A model generated the notes under the pieces. It did not search any database. It was not told where the DNA came from and saw nothing but the letters and a program-made list of their open reading frames with translations. A stretch of 64,000 nt of DNA. Origin: Rusavskia elegans. Lineage: Eukaryota > Ascomycota > Lecanoromycetes > Teloschistales > Teloschistaceae. Location: assembly GCA_011316305.1 (NCBI GenBank), contig SAUG01000108.1:104814-168813 (forward strand). The letters run 5' to 3'. Positions 23,141-33,842 of the stretch are shown here, in pieces. Position numbers and translations under genes: made by a program. Positions within the stretch are counted from its first letter, which is position 1. Every line of letters starts with the position of its first letter.

Positions 23141-24898
23141 TAAATACTTTTTTAAAATAATAGAAGAATTATCCTATAAATATATAGTAAAAAGCTAGTT
23201 AGCCTACTATAATAATACTTGCCTTATCTAACTATTAGATAAGGTAGGAATAGAATATTTCTCTAAAAAACTAAAAAAAATATAAGAAATAAAACTAATA
23301 ATCGACTTTAAATTATACGAAACCGAAAAACCCCTTATAGTAGCGCTTAAAATTAAAATCGGAAGTTAATAAATAATAGCTTTCGTAAATAAAGAGGAGT
23401 ATAATAAGATTATAAAAGGATTTTATAATAAGGTTAAGGAATATTTCTATAGGCGAATAATAAAAAATAATAGAATTTTTAATATCGAAGTTAAAATAAA
23501 AAATAGATTAATTAGAACAACTAATTTTACTATTATTAAAAGTTAAAAAAGCTACGTTATCCTAGAAAATAAATAGAAAGAATTAATTTTAGGAAGACTA
23601 ATAGAAAAAAGTATAATAAATAAGAAAATAGAACTCTAAATAATATACTTTCTAGTCTATAAAAACCTTTTAAATAAAGAAATAGATATCGCTCTAGTAA
23701 TAAATTACGACGATATTAAAAAATTAGATAAAAGTTTTAAAAAAGGAAAAAAGGCTTTAAAATACGAAGGTATAGAAAGAATATTATTATCTACTTTAAT
23801 AACTTACTAAAAAATATAATAAAAGTAGAGAAATAATTTAATAGCTTTAGATAAACTATATTAGAAAAATATACTAGAGTATAGTTAAAACTATAGATAA
23901 AATCGAATACTACGAACTTAACTAAATAGATTAGGATAAAAAAATACTAGACCCGGTACTTAGTATATAACCTAGAGATAAAAAGTTCGATTAGTATCCG
24001 TCTTCGTTATTTTAGGACGAAATAGTTACTAAAAAATAAGATTTAATAGAACTATCGGAAAAACCGAAAATAACTTATAATATAGATATATAAACTAACT
24101 ATAGAAATAAAGACGAAGGAGCCTTTAACTAGACCTTCTTTAGATACCTACGCTTTCTATAGGTTAAGAGAAGTTAAAATCTCTTAAAAATTAATCTAAA
24201 TTATCCGAACTAAAACTAGATATTAATTTAATAGAAACCTCTTATATAGCTAGCGTAAAACTAATAGAGGAGCGAAATATAACCGGATTATTAAATTTAT
24301 TAAACCGAAATAATACGCGTTACTTCTAAATAATAAAATTACTTTTATATTTATCTAAAGCGCGATAATAGGTAATAAAACGCTTTTATTTACTAAAAAG
24401 CCGACGAAGATCCGACTTCTAAACTAAACGCTTATTATAAATTTCTTTTTCGGAATTAAAGAAGGATTCGATATAACGACAAGCTTCGGAATATTTATTA
24501 AAAATACTAGCGATATTAGAATAGAGTTTATTTTTTTTTATCTTTAAAATACTTCCCTATAAAAGTTAGCGAAATAAAAGAAATAAAGGATTAATATATA
24601 GATAGTATTAGATATTAGGAAATTATATAATTTCTAAACTCGAGTATATTTACTATAAATATTACTACTAACCTCGACCTTATATTCTTTTAAAGGATTA
24701 CGGGTATATAAAAAATAAAAAAAAGGTATTATAATCCTTCTAGATTAAATACGGCGAAAGGATTTTAATCGGTTTTCTTTTCGAAAATATATAATAGAGA
24801 TATTAATAGAAGAAAAAAGGAAAGAAAAATTAGAAAATACCTTTTTATACCCTGTAGACGGATTATAAGCTAGGTAGGAAGCGATATAAAGGGGGCTG
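23141..24898 (+). other. Unidentified 1.7-kb segment of element C
   Basis: AT-rich, RIP-mutated sequence between the gag knuckle and the 3' LTR. No RT, RNase H, integrase or chromodomain motif is recognisable in any frame even when stops are ignored. Some stretches keep short open codon runs, so it may be the end of gag or a second ORF. No function is assigned. Confidence 0.55.
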
Positions 24899-25307
24899 TA
24901 TTACGTCTATAACTCTATAGAAGTTCCTTAGAAAATTAATTAGGCAAGCGAGCCTAATTATCTATAGCCGCCTATAGCCGCTATAGCCGTTCTTCTAGAT
25001 AGGACTTTTAGTAGACGGCTACCTATCGGCCTTTATAGCTATTTTTACTATATATATTATTTATTATTCCTATAAATAGTTTCTCTCGTTAGTCGTTAAT
25101 ATAATTATTAAATACGTCTCTACTATTCTCTTTTTAATTATTTTATAATAAAGATACCTCGTAATATCGTAATCGTACCTCTATAGGTATATAGAATTTA
25201 TTACGATAACCTATACTAGGATTCCTTTACTATTTAATAGCTCGGACTACGTCTACGGCTATAGCTAGGTTTAAATATAACGCCCTCTGATATACAGGGA
25301 TATTATA
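24899..25307 (+). repeat. LTR 5 (element C, 3' LTR)
   Basis: 409 bp, TATTACGTCTATA to GGGATATTATA, preceded by the purine tract. Confidence 0.93.
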
Positions 25308-25312
25308 TATAA

Positions 25313-28046
25313 TATTTTTATTCGGAAATAGTAGACTAAAGAAAAATTAACTACTATAGATAAAATTCTATAATTTTTTAAAAAATTCTAGGACGTATTA
25401 AAGGAACCGGAAAAAAGGTTACCTTTACCGATTTATATTTAGAAAGACTATAAAATTATTATAATAAAGCTAGAAAAATTAAAAGTTAGGCTAATCTATA
25501 GATTAAATAATAAATAATTAAAAGTATTAAGATAATATATTAATTATAATTTTAAAAGAAGATATATACGGTATTTTAAATTAAAAATAGAATAACCGAT
25601 TATATTCGTCCCGAAAAAAAATAATAATTTTCGATTTTATATCGATTTTAGAAAATTTAACGTAGTAATATAGAAAGATAAATATCTATTCCCGCTTCTA
25701 GTAGATTTAAAAAATAGAATCGGAAAGGCTAAATTTTTTATAAAATTTAATCTATAGAACGTATTTAACCTACTATAGATTAAAAATAGAGATAAATAGA
25801 AAACTACGTTTAAAACTAAATATAGACTTTTCGAATATTTAGTTATACCTTTTAAATTAATAAATATACCGGCGATCCTATAACGCGCAGTTAATAAAGT
25901 ATTATATAACTATTTTAATATCTTTATTATAGTCTATATAGATAATATACTAATCTTTTTAGAAATAAAAAAAGAATATATATAGTATATTTACTAAATA
26001 TTATAAAGATTTAGAAAATATAATTTTAGAATTAAAGAAAAAAAATCAGAGTTCTATAAATAAAAAATTACGTTCCTCGAATATATAATAAAACTAAGAA
26101 GTATTACTATAAAGGTAAATAAATTATAGATAATACGGGAATAGCTAGTACTAAAAAATAAAAAAAATATTTAAAATTTTTTAGGATTTATAAGGTTTTA
26201 TTAGAATATAATAGAAGATTATATAAAGAAAACTATTCCGTTTACCGATTTATTTCGAAATAATATACCTTTCTAATAGATATATACCTAAAACGAAGCG
26301 TTTAAAAAACTTAAATAGAATTTTATATCTAAAGAAATCTTAGTAATTTTTAATCTAAAAAAATAAATTATCTTCTATATAGATACTTCGGACCGGATAA
26401 TAGAATTATATATTTTCTAAAAAGGAAAACTATTTAGATATTATTTAAAGAAATTAATTCTAGTAGAAGTTAATTATATAATAATAGATAAAAAAATACT
26501 AGTAATTATAGTAAGTTTCGTATACTAGAAAATTTATATAAACGGAACTAATTATAAAGTAGTAGTATATATAGACTATAAAAACCTACTATTACTATTA
26601 ATAGATAAAGAATTAAATTAATAATAAATAAAATAGATAGAAAAAATAACCTACTATAATTTCGAAATTAAATATATTAAAGGTACCGATAATATAGTTA
26701 TAGATATTTTAAATCGAAAAATAGATTATAAAGCCGCCGAAAAGATATCTAGGCCTTTATTAAAAAAAGTTAGAGATATCTTCAAAAAAGTAGAAGTTTC
26801 GGAAGAGATTAACGATATAATTAAATAAATATATAATCTAAGGACGGCTAGATACTAGAGTATTACTAAAATACTAAAAAGAATTTAAAAAAAAACTAAT
26901 ATACTAATATTTAAAAAATATATAAAAGAATTTATTCGGAATTATCTAGATTATATAATAATAAAAAAAAGCCGCTAGGAATCGGTAGAGAAATATTAGC
27001 CGACGTAAACGTTAGATATACTTTACTAATAGATTATATTAGACTTTATTATAGGATTACTAGAATTAGTCGACCTATATATATAAGTTTTATATAATAT
27101 AATAGTAATAATTATTAATAGATTTATAAAGTACGTAAAATTCGTATTATATAAAATAACTATAATAGTAGAATAGTTAGCCTTCCTACTACTATAAATA
27201 GTATTCTACGAAAATAGAATCTTAGAAAAGATTATTTTAGATAGAGATAAATTATTTATCTTAAACTTTATAAAAGGTTTAATATAGATAGTAGATACGG
27301 AATAGATAATATTAATATCGTTCTACCTATAAATTAATAGATAAACGGAAAAAATAAATTAGATATTAGAAATTTATTTAAAGATTTACTATTTAGATAA
27401 AAGAAAAAACTAGGTCTAATTTCTTCCGATAGTCTAAATAGTAATTAATTTATTATATAATAAAGATATTCGAATAATATCTAACGAACTATTCTATAAT
27501 AAAAGTATTTAAAAAGAAATATATTTAGATATAAAAAACCTAGTAGTATAATCTTTTATTAATAGAATAAAAAATAACTAGAATAAAATAAAAATAAAGA
27601 TTTAAATAGTAAAGGAAAAGATTAAATAAAAACTAGATAAAATAAGAAAATACTATAAAATTAATAAAGGGGATAAAGTTTTATTTATAATAAAAAATTT
27701 AACGGATAGAAAACTTAATAAACTATATATAGAAGTATTTAAAATTTAGAATATTCGGGAAATAATAATATATTTAAAACTTCTAATAATAGGAATTTTC
27801 CCTAAATTCTATATTAGACTACTAAAAAAAGCGCTAGACTATATCCTATTAGTAAAATATTAGTACTATTAGAAACGAGAAGAATATAAAGTTAAGAAAA
27901 TTTTAGATAAAAAAAAAAAAACTAACGAATTTCTAGTAAAATAGAAAGGGTTCTCTAATAAAGAAAATATTTAAAAACCTAGAAAATATTTTAAATACGT
28001 TTAAAAAACTTTAAAAAATTTTAGAAAAATAATATAAAAAGGGCCG
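25313..28046 (+). pseudogene. Element B pol remnant: RT-RNase H-integrase-chromodomain
   Basis: Reading through RIP stops, the RT starts near 25610 (K-K-x-x-x-x-F-R-F-Y-I-D-F-R-K-F-N), followed by K-F-F-I-K-F-N-L and E-Y-L-V-I-P-F. The catalytic box is at 25935-25946 as YIDN instead of YIDD. RNase H begins near 26375 (Y-I-D-T-S-D). The integrase region has a D-Y-I-like segment near 27030-27060 with a downstream acidic residue. A chromodomain closes it at about 27885-28030 (EYKVKKIL, EFLVK-stop-KGF, stop in the Trp position). Trp-to-TAG and Asp-to-Asn changes fit RIP. Chromodomains of this group target integration to heterochromatin (family knowledge). Confidence 0.85.
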
Positions 28047-28455
28047 TATTATATCTATAATTTTATAAAGGTTTTCTAGAAAATTAGTTAAATAAACGAG
28101 TCTAATTATCTATAGCCGCCTATAGCCGCTATAGTCGTCCTTTCTAAAAGAACTTTTAATAGACGGTTACCTGTCGGCTTTTATAGCTACTTTTACTATA
28201 TATATCGCTCGTTATTTCTATAGATAGTTTCTCTTATTAGTCGTTAATATAATTATTAAATACGTCTCTACTATTCTCTTTTTAATTACTTTATAATAAA
28301 GATACCTTATAATATCGTAACTATACCTCTATAGCTATATAGGATTAGTTATAATAATCTATACTAGGATTCCTTTACTATTTAATAGCTCGGACTACGT
28401 CTACGGCTATAGCTAGACTCGAGTATAACGCCCTCTGATATATAGGGACGTTATA
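28047..28455 (+). repeat. LTR 6 (element B, 3' LTR)
   Basis: 409 bp, TATTATATCTATA to GGGACGTTATA, preceded by a purine tract ending at 28043. Confidence 0.93.
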
Positions 28456-28460
28456 TTCTA

Positions 28461-28562
28461 TTAAAAAGGACGGCTATAGCGGCTTTAGACGGCTATAGAT
28501 AATTAGGCTCGTTTGTTTAACTAATTTTTCTAGAAAACCTCTGTGGAATCGTAGACGTAACA
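28461..28562 (-). repeat. Terminal piece of LTR 2 (element A)
   Basis: 102 bp completing the element A 5' LTR after element B. It retains TG and CA dinucleotides (for example CTCTGTGGAATC and GACGTAACA) that are mutated in the other LTR copies, so it gives the pre-RIP sequence of this LTR end. Confidence 0.9.
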
Positions 28563-29083
28563 GTTTAATCTAGGTTATTATAACAATCGATATATAATAT
28601 TCGAATTTTCGAATTTCGTAATATTATCCGAAATAAAAAGATATTAATTTATAAGTTTTAGTCAATGTAATAGAACGAAAGTGCTTTTAAAAATAGGTAA
28701 AAATAACTATTTTAAGGTATTAACGCGAGGCAAATTTATATACAAAGGTACGAAATCAATTTAAACGTTTCGCTAAAGATATTCCGCGTAACCGCTACTT
28801 TATATTTTAAGTATTGCGTTATCTGAGACAAATATATTTTGGCAGCTCTAATTACAGGCACGTGATGTTTCTAGGATAGATTCAGTACCAACAAGATACC
28901 TCTTGTAAACTGGCATTTCCATAGAATTCTCTACCGGCTTATAGATTCTGTCAGTCCAAAAACAGGGGCCTTACGGCGTCTTTGAACGTAGTGGATATTT
29001 GTAGTGTATATGGTTGATTTTGGATATTGACAGGTTCGTCCGTTATATCGATGGTTTCACGACAGTACAGTCAAGAAGTAATA
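28563..29083. other. AT-rich right flank of the island
   Basis: Begins with the GTTTA target duplication. No coding capacity is seen, and base composition gradually returns to normal. No promoter or repeat was recognised. Confidence 0.4.
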
Positions 29084-29566
29084 CTCCAGAGGAAATAAAA
29101 AGTGATAAAACGGAAGCTAATCTGAGGATTTTTCTAAATTTCGATTCCTTCAACCTTAAAAGTCTATAGGAATATTATTTAACGATTTTTAGATATAAGA
29201 TTTTATAAAGTTTATAATAGATTAATAGATTTATATACTCGATATATATAAATTTATAAAAACTCTATAGATTTTATTATTAGTCTTTAAAAGGTCGTAG
29301 TAATACCTGCTATAAAGGGTTCCTACGGTCCTACTAGCTACTACTAGAAGATTAAAATCTTTATAACTTGCCTAGACTTTAGCTAAACTTAGTAAAATTT
29401 AAATATTATAGTCTTTATATTATAGTAACTCTATAATATAAATATTTATTTATTCTAACCGGTAGTTATTAAATATAGTAGAGTTAATTCTTAATATAGT
29501 AGTCCGAAATTTTAGATAGGGTCCCGAACTTAGCTTCCGTTTTATCACTCTTTATTTCCCCTGGGG
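29084..29566. mobile_element. 483-bp MITE-like element with about 35-bp terminal inverted repeats
   Basis: Left end CTCCAGAGGAAATAAA and right end (complement) CCCCAGGGGAAATAAA continue as near-identical inverted repeats through the shared GTGATAAAACGGAAGCTAA. Both sides are flanked by TA (29082-29083, 29567-29568). The interior is AT-rich with no open frame and is poor in CA/TG, suggesting it has also been through RIP. TA duplication and inverted ends fit a non-autonomous Tc1/mariner-type element (inference). Confidence 0.82.
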
Positions 29567-29767
29567 TAATAAGCCAGGCCACAGGAAGCTGACTAATGTA
29601 AAGCTGCATGGTTGCCTGCAGCATGAGGCAAGGGGCGGAGATGAGGCTTTCGTTGTCACGGGTCACAGCTGACTCTCGACCGTGGTGTCAAGGGACACCT
29701 TCAAAGGACGCCAACCTTGATACAAATGTCTCCAGTCTTCAGTATCTGAAGATCCCGTATCGACATC

Positions 29768-32700
29768 ATGGAATGGCCTGCCTATCAACGTGGGCGCAAC
29801 CGTCCGCAACGACGAGCGACACAAGGCTACCCTAGGTACGCTGCTGAAGATAGCTACACATACGAGCAGAGCATGCCGTACTCTCCAACCCAATATGTGC
29901 CGAATCCACTCCTCGCAGCCTACGCTGTACCACCAGCCTTGCCCAGGTTGGTTGATTCGAGGGCGAATCGCCCGAACCAGTACAGAGAGACCTATGGGCG
30001 GCAGACAACCAATTTTGTAGGAGAGGATAGCCCACCGGGTCGACTGAGGACTCATATGATGCCTCGTCTTAGGTCATCTAATATGGTTATTAATTACGAT
30101 AAAATTAACTCTAGTTCCGACGACGGAGCTGATCCCAATAATGACGATGACTTCGACGGAGCTGATTCCAATGATGACGATGACTTCGATGACCGTGGTG
30201 AAACAGGACTCGAATTTCGAAGAGAGCACGTGCATCCAGCGGGGCCGAGTCCCTACATTGAGACGGTCGAACGAATTCATCATTCTAGATTCCATGGCAG
30301 TCCTTTGGACCAGGATGCTGTTACTGCCCATCTCATCACCGAGCCGCAGTGTGAGGGATCGCAGTCAGCGACAGCCACCTTATTTGAGTGGATGTAGGTT
30401 TCAATACATCTTGATGATGATAGTGTTGTACCGCGGTGCTGATGGTTGCAGACATCTCGAGACTACCACTCAGAGCTTTGCTTCGTTCATGGTACGTGAA
30501 ATCGCCACTCGTCGATCTTAGTCAACTATCATGAACCTTCTTCCTGAGTACATTAGCCTTGCTACATGGCGAGTACACATCGGGATATTATCATTCACTC
30601 GAGCGTGGCTGACTTGATCGACTGGACATTAGAGCCGTGTGTCTACTTTGCTTCGCAAAACGCGGTACAAGCCGGATCAGGTCTCTCTCCTGCTGAGCGA
30701 GGTGCGCCGAAAATTCGAGCACCAGATTGCCACCTCTGGAAACACCAAGGGAAAGTATCTCGAGCCCACCCTTGCCTCTACGGAGCCATCTAGCAGCCGC
30801 CCAAAGGGCAAAACACGCTCACGTATAAAGTTCCTCTGCATACCTTACTTCCTTCTCAAGCAACTCCCAACGCATCCCTTTTCAATTACTTCAGACATCC
30901 ATCCTACGAGAACATTACTGCAAACTCAGTATCCCTCGACTTCCGCGAAAAGGGACATGCAGCAGGTGGTGTGTCAACTTGACTATACTCGGAAGCGGCA
31001 CTGCTTTCATGTGCCGCAGCTCTGGTGCCTTATGATCGACGACGGTGCGTTCGATTTACGATTATACTTCCGAGCTGCCCTCCTGATTCTGAGGACTAGG
31101 GGTTTTGATTACGTCTGGTCCGATGTCAAAAGATGAAGCTCGACAACAAGCGGCCGACCTCACAGTGAACTCAGCAGTTGATGCAACACCGCGATATCTT
31201 CACGTTTCAGACGCCAGTGGTCGACTTTGGCTTCTTCCTTTGAGTGGTTGCCAAAGCTGGACTGTGAGTCGAAGCCTTGTTTCTACCAGGGACAAACACT
31301 GATATTATTTGACAGGAATTCATCGCGCATTTCTCCAACAAGGATCAGGACTTTGACCAAACATATGACGTGATCTACAAACAGTCAATTCAAGGACCCA
31401 AGGACTGGGTAAGTCTGATCGCGATCGCTAGGGAACAGAACGTAAGGCTTGAAATACGCTTCCGAAGGTATGTCTTTTTCGTTACTCGTGTCCGTTCCAA
31501 TATCGGAATATTGCATGTTGCAATCCATGCACCGATTTGTTGCTCTGCAGAAGCATCAGCTAGACATGTTGATTCTCTTGCGCACACACGGCAGACGTGA
31601 CTGAGAAGCAGACACAGGAAGGGTCGAGGGCGTGGAATTTCACTAAGAGCGTCGATTCACCGATACTACTCCGAAGGGCAGTCCGACTCATCAAGCTCAG
31701 GAGCGAGACGTCCCAAGCTAGACAGCGCTATCAAAGAAAAGGATGATACCATCTCCGATGCAGCCGCGAGACCTCCACCCGCATCGATTGACTTTAAAGA
31801 GGTGGCACCAGCTGATCAACAGTCACGAGACATGACCGAGAAACATGGTATGAACCCTCAAGATCATATGCCTGTGGAATGTCAGACACAATGGTCAATC
31901 AAGACTTCGCAATTGGGCGACAACACTAGTATGAGTGTATCCCGGGAGACTTTCCACCTCTACTACTGGCTTTCTGCCGCTCCTGCCCTGTCAACAGATG
32001 CAGTCACGGTGGAGAACGATACACCTAGCGCAGCTACCAATCCCGTCCCAGAGCAAAACACTACAACTTTCGATGTGGAATTGGCGAAGATCAACAAATA
32101 CATCATAGAGTTGACAGCACATATAGAACAAACTTTGAATCCTTCCTTCAATCCGCATGCCCATCAGTATCCGGTTGATTGCATTTCACGTGGATTAGCG
32201 GAGGTTCAAACGAGATTGGCTGAGAATAAGAACTCTTGTGACACTACAACCAATAGTCAAAGCTGGCCATCCGCAGTTTCCCATGGAAGGAGAGGTCGGG
32301 CTTGGGCAGAGAATAGCTCGGACGTGCAAGATCTGCCCGCATCACATTGGGATGGGCGAGACCCGGAACAAAGCCAGAAAATGCATTGTCAGAGAATCTT
32401 CCGCCTAGCGAAACAAGTGTATCAGTTCCTTCTTCCTCTAAGAGGCTCGTCACTTGAATCATGGGTGACTACAAAATTCTGGGGGGCTATCTATTGGTAT
32501 ATTGAGGTACGAAATGGACGTTGGGATGGCAAAAAGGGCTTGGCTGACTAGTTCATGAATAGAATCCCGAAGCTGAAGGGACTAAATGTATTCTTGACTA
32601 CGCCATTCGCCATGACCTTAAGGGCAAGCTTTGCGCAATAGCGGAGGACCTGCAATACGGCCCACACCCAGGGACCATACAAATTCCGGATGAATTTTGT

Positions 32701-33842
32701 CAAGTCGGGCATCATTTGATTGCTATCTTTCTCTGGGGCACCTGCAAAAAACCAAGAAAGCTTCTTTCTAGCAGGTTTCAGACATGTCAAAACTTGCTGG
32801 TGGACGGTCGAAGGAGACTTCTCCACTCAATGGCGCCAGAAAATCTGGATACAATGGAAGCGGTACTTCCTGTTGGCATTGTGGTCCTGCTTTTCAACAG
32901 ATTAATGAAGGATATTACCGAAGACGCCCCGGACATCGTTAGTACCTATTATGATTATATGCTGAGGCTGGTACGTGCTCTATTGAGTTGGGCTCAAGCA
33001 TACCGCTGTTGATCGCAACATAGGAGCAAGACGTCCAGAAAAGGCCACACAGGCGGGTGCATCAAGAAAAGTTATCCTCCTTCCGTCAAGAGACCAATTG
33101 CATCATCCGAGTACTTGAAGACCAGATTGGCGTTGTGAGTCAGCTAGAGCAGATGCTCGACAAAGGCGGAGATATAAAGGGACGCAGACGAGAGGACTTC
33201 ATTCTAGGAGGATGCCTTACTACGCTCGAGGATCGAATCTCCAACATCAACAGCCTGGAGCGCCATGCGCGTGATCTAGCAAGCTATGTAAGAGATCTCT
33301 TCCCCGAGCAGTCCGATAGTTTGGCGGATCAAATTCCTTGTCACGTACACTTTGAGAAAGAATTTCAGAGTGTTGTACTAACAAGATTATAACAGAACCT
33401 CCTCCGCATCGAATCCAGCAAAGACCGCCAAGAAGCCGCCATCCTCGTCTTCACTATCGTCACCATCATCTTCCTCCCACTCTCCTTCGTCTCTTCCTTC
33501 TTCGGTATGAACACCACGAATATCCGCGATACAAAATTCTCACAATGGATCTTCTGGGTTTCCGCCGTCCCTCTCACCGTTCTCGTCGTCATCCTCTCCT
33601 TATTTGTGGCTCAAAAGATGGAACCTCTGAAAGATCTCTGGAGCCGCGTCCAGGATAGATGGATCGCTCACCGAGAGGCGCCTGTTGAGTACTATATCAA
33701 CAGGCGTCCCACCGGGGACTTGCGGGCAGATAGCCAAGATATGGAACCCCCGAATCTACCGGAGAACCGAGTCCGAGGTGACGAAACTGATGGCATCCAG
33801 CTTCGAGCCGGGCGACACCGGAATGGATTCGTATCACCATAA
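29768..33842 (+). CDS. CorA-like membrane protein (fungal CorA/ZntB-type)
   Basis: Nine exons fit one frame: 29768-30393, 30452-30491, 30633-31044, 31100-31263, 31316-31467, 31606-32506, 32563-32970, 33024-33287 and 33396-33842, 1,137 aa. Residues 1-200 are low-complexity with an Asp-rich stretch. The middle shows the usual block of this fungal family (HCFHVPQLWCLMIDDG, LITSGPMS, HVSDASGRLWLLPL). The C-terminus has a coiled-coil helix (QLEQML.., NSLERHARDLASY), then two membrane helices around the GMN motif (VSSFFGMNTTNIRD; helices about 33430-33500 and 33535-33610). CorA proteins move Mg2+ and related ions through pentamers; large fungal members are mostly uncharacterised. The sixth exon start is the least certain (31606 or 31618 both keep frame). 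Confidence 0.82.

Larger units (their letters stand above)
21965..25307 (+). mobile_element. Element C: gag-carrying LTR element nested in element B
   Basis: Plus-oriented, 3,343 bp, with TATAA target duplications at 21960-21964 and 25308-25312. LTRs 21965-22373 and 24899-25307 (409 bp each) match those of A and B. The interior (22374-24898, 2,525 bp) shares only about the first 12 bp after the LTR with A and B and then differs completely. It carries a gag remnant and 1.7 kb of unidentified sequence, with no RT or integrase seen. A purine tract (AAAGGGGGCTG) precedes the 3' LTR. Confidence 0.92.
21140..28455 (+). mobile_element. Element B: gag-less Ty3/gypsy-type retrotransposon inserted in LTR 2 of element A
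   Basis: Plus-oriented element with TTCTA target duplications at 21135-21139 and 28456-28460. Its LTRs are 21140-21548 and 28047-28455, both 409 bp. The internal DNA is 21549-21964 plus 25313-28046 (about 3.15 kb after removing nested element C), almost the same length as the interior of element A and starting with the same protease region directly after the LTR. A purine tract (AAAAAGGGCC) precedes the 3' LTR. Confidence 0.92.
16675..28562 (-). mobile_element. Element A: outermost Ty3/gypsy-type LTR retrotransposon, RIP-mutated, split by later insertions
   Basis: Minus-oriented LTR element bounded by the 5-bp target duplication GTTTA (16670-16674 and 28563-28567). Its LTRs are 16675-17084 and a second copy broken into 20217-20289, 20906-21139 and 28461-28562. 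These pieces sum to 409 bp once the two inserted elements and their target duplications are removed. The internal part (17085-20216, about 3.13 kb) reads on the minus strand as protease, reverse transcriptase, RNase H, integrase and chromodomain remnants; no gag is present. The outer terminus still reads TGTTACGTC (complement of 28554-28562), giving canonical TG...CA ends before mutation. CpA and TpG are almost absent, as expected from RIP. Confidence 0.92.

Noticed and set aside
16675..29566. CRISPR array or tRNA cluster in the AT-rich island
   Set aside because: The repeated blocks are LTRs with target duplications; no regular spacers or cloverleaf were seen, and the host is eukaryotic.
30639..33392. 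Several separate small ORFs in the CorA-like gene
   Set aside because: They join in one frame through introns with normal sites and match one family in order.
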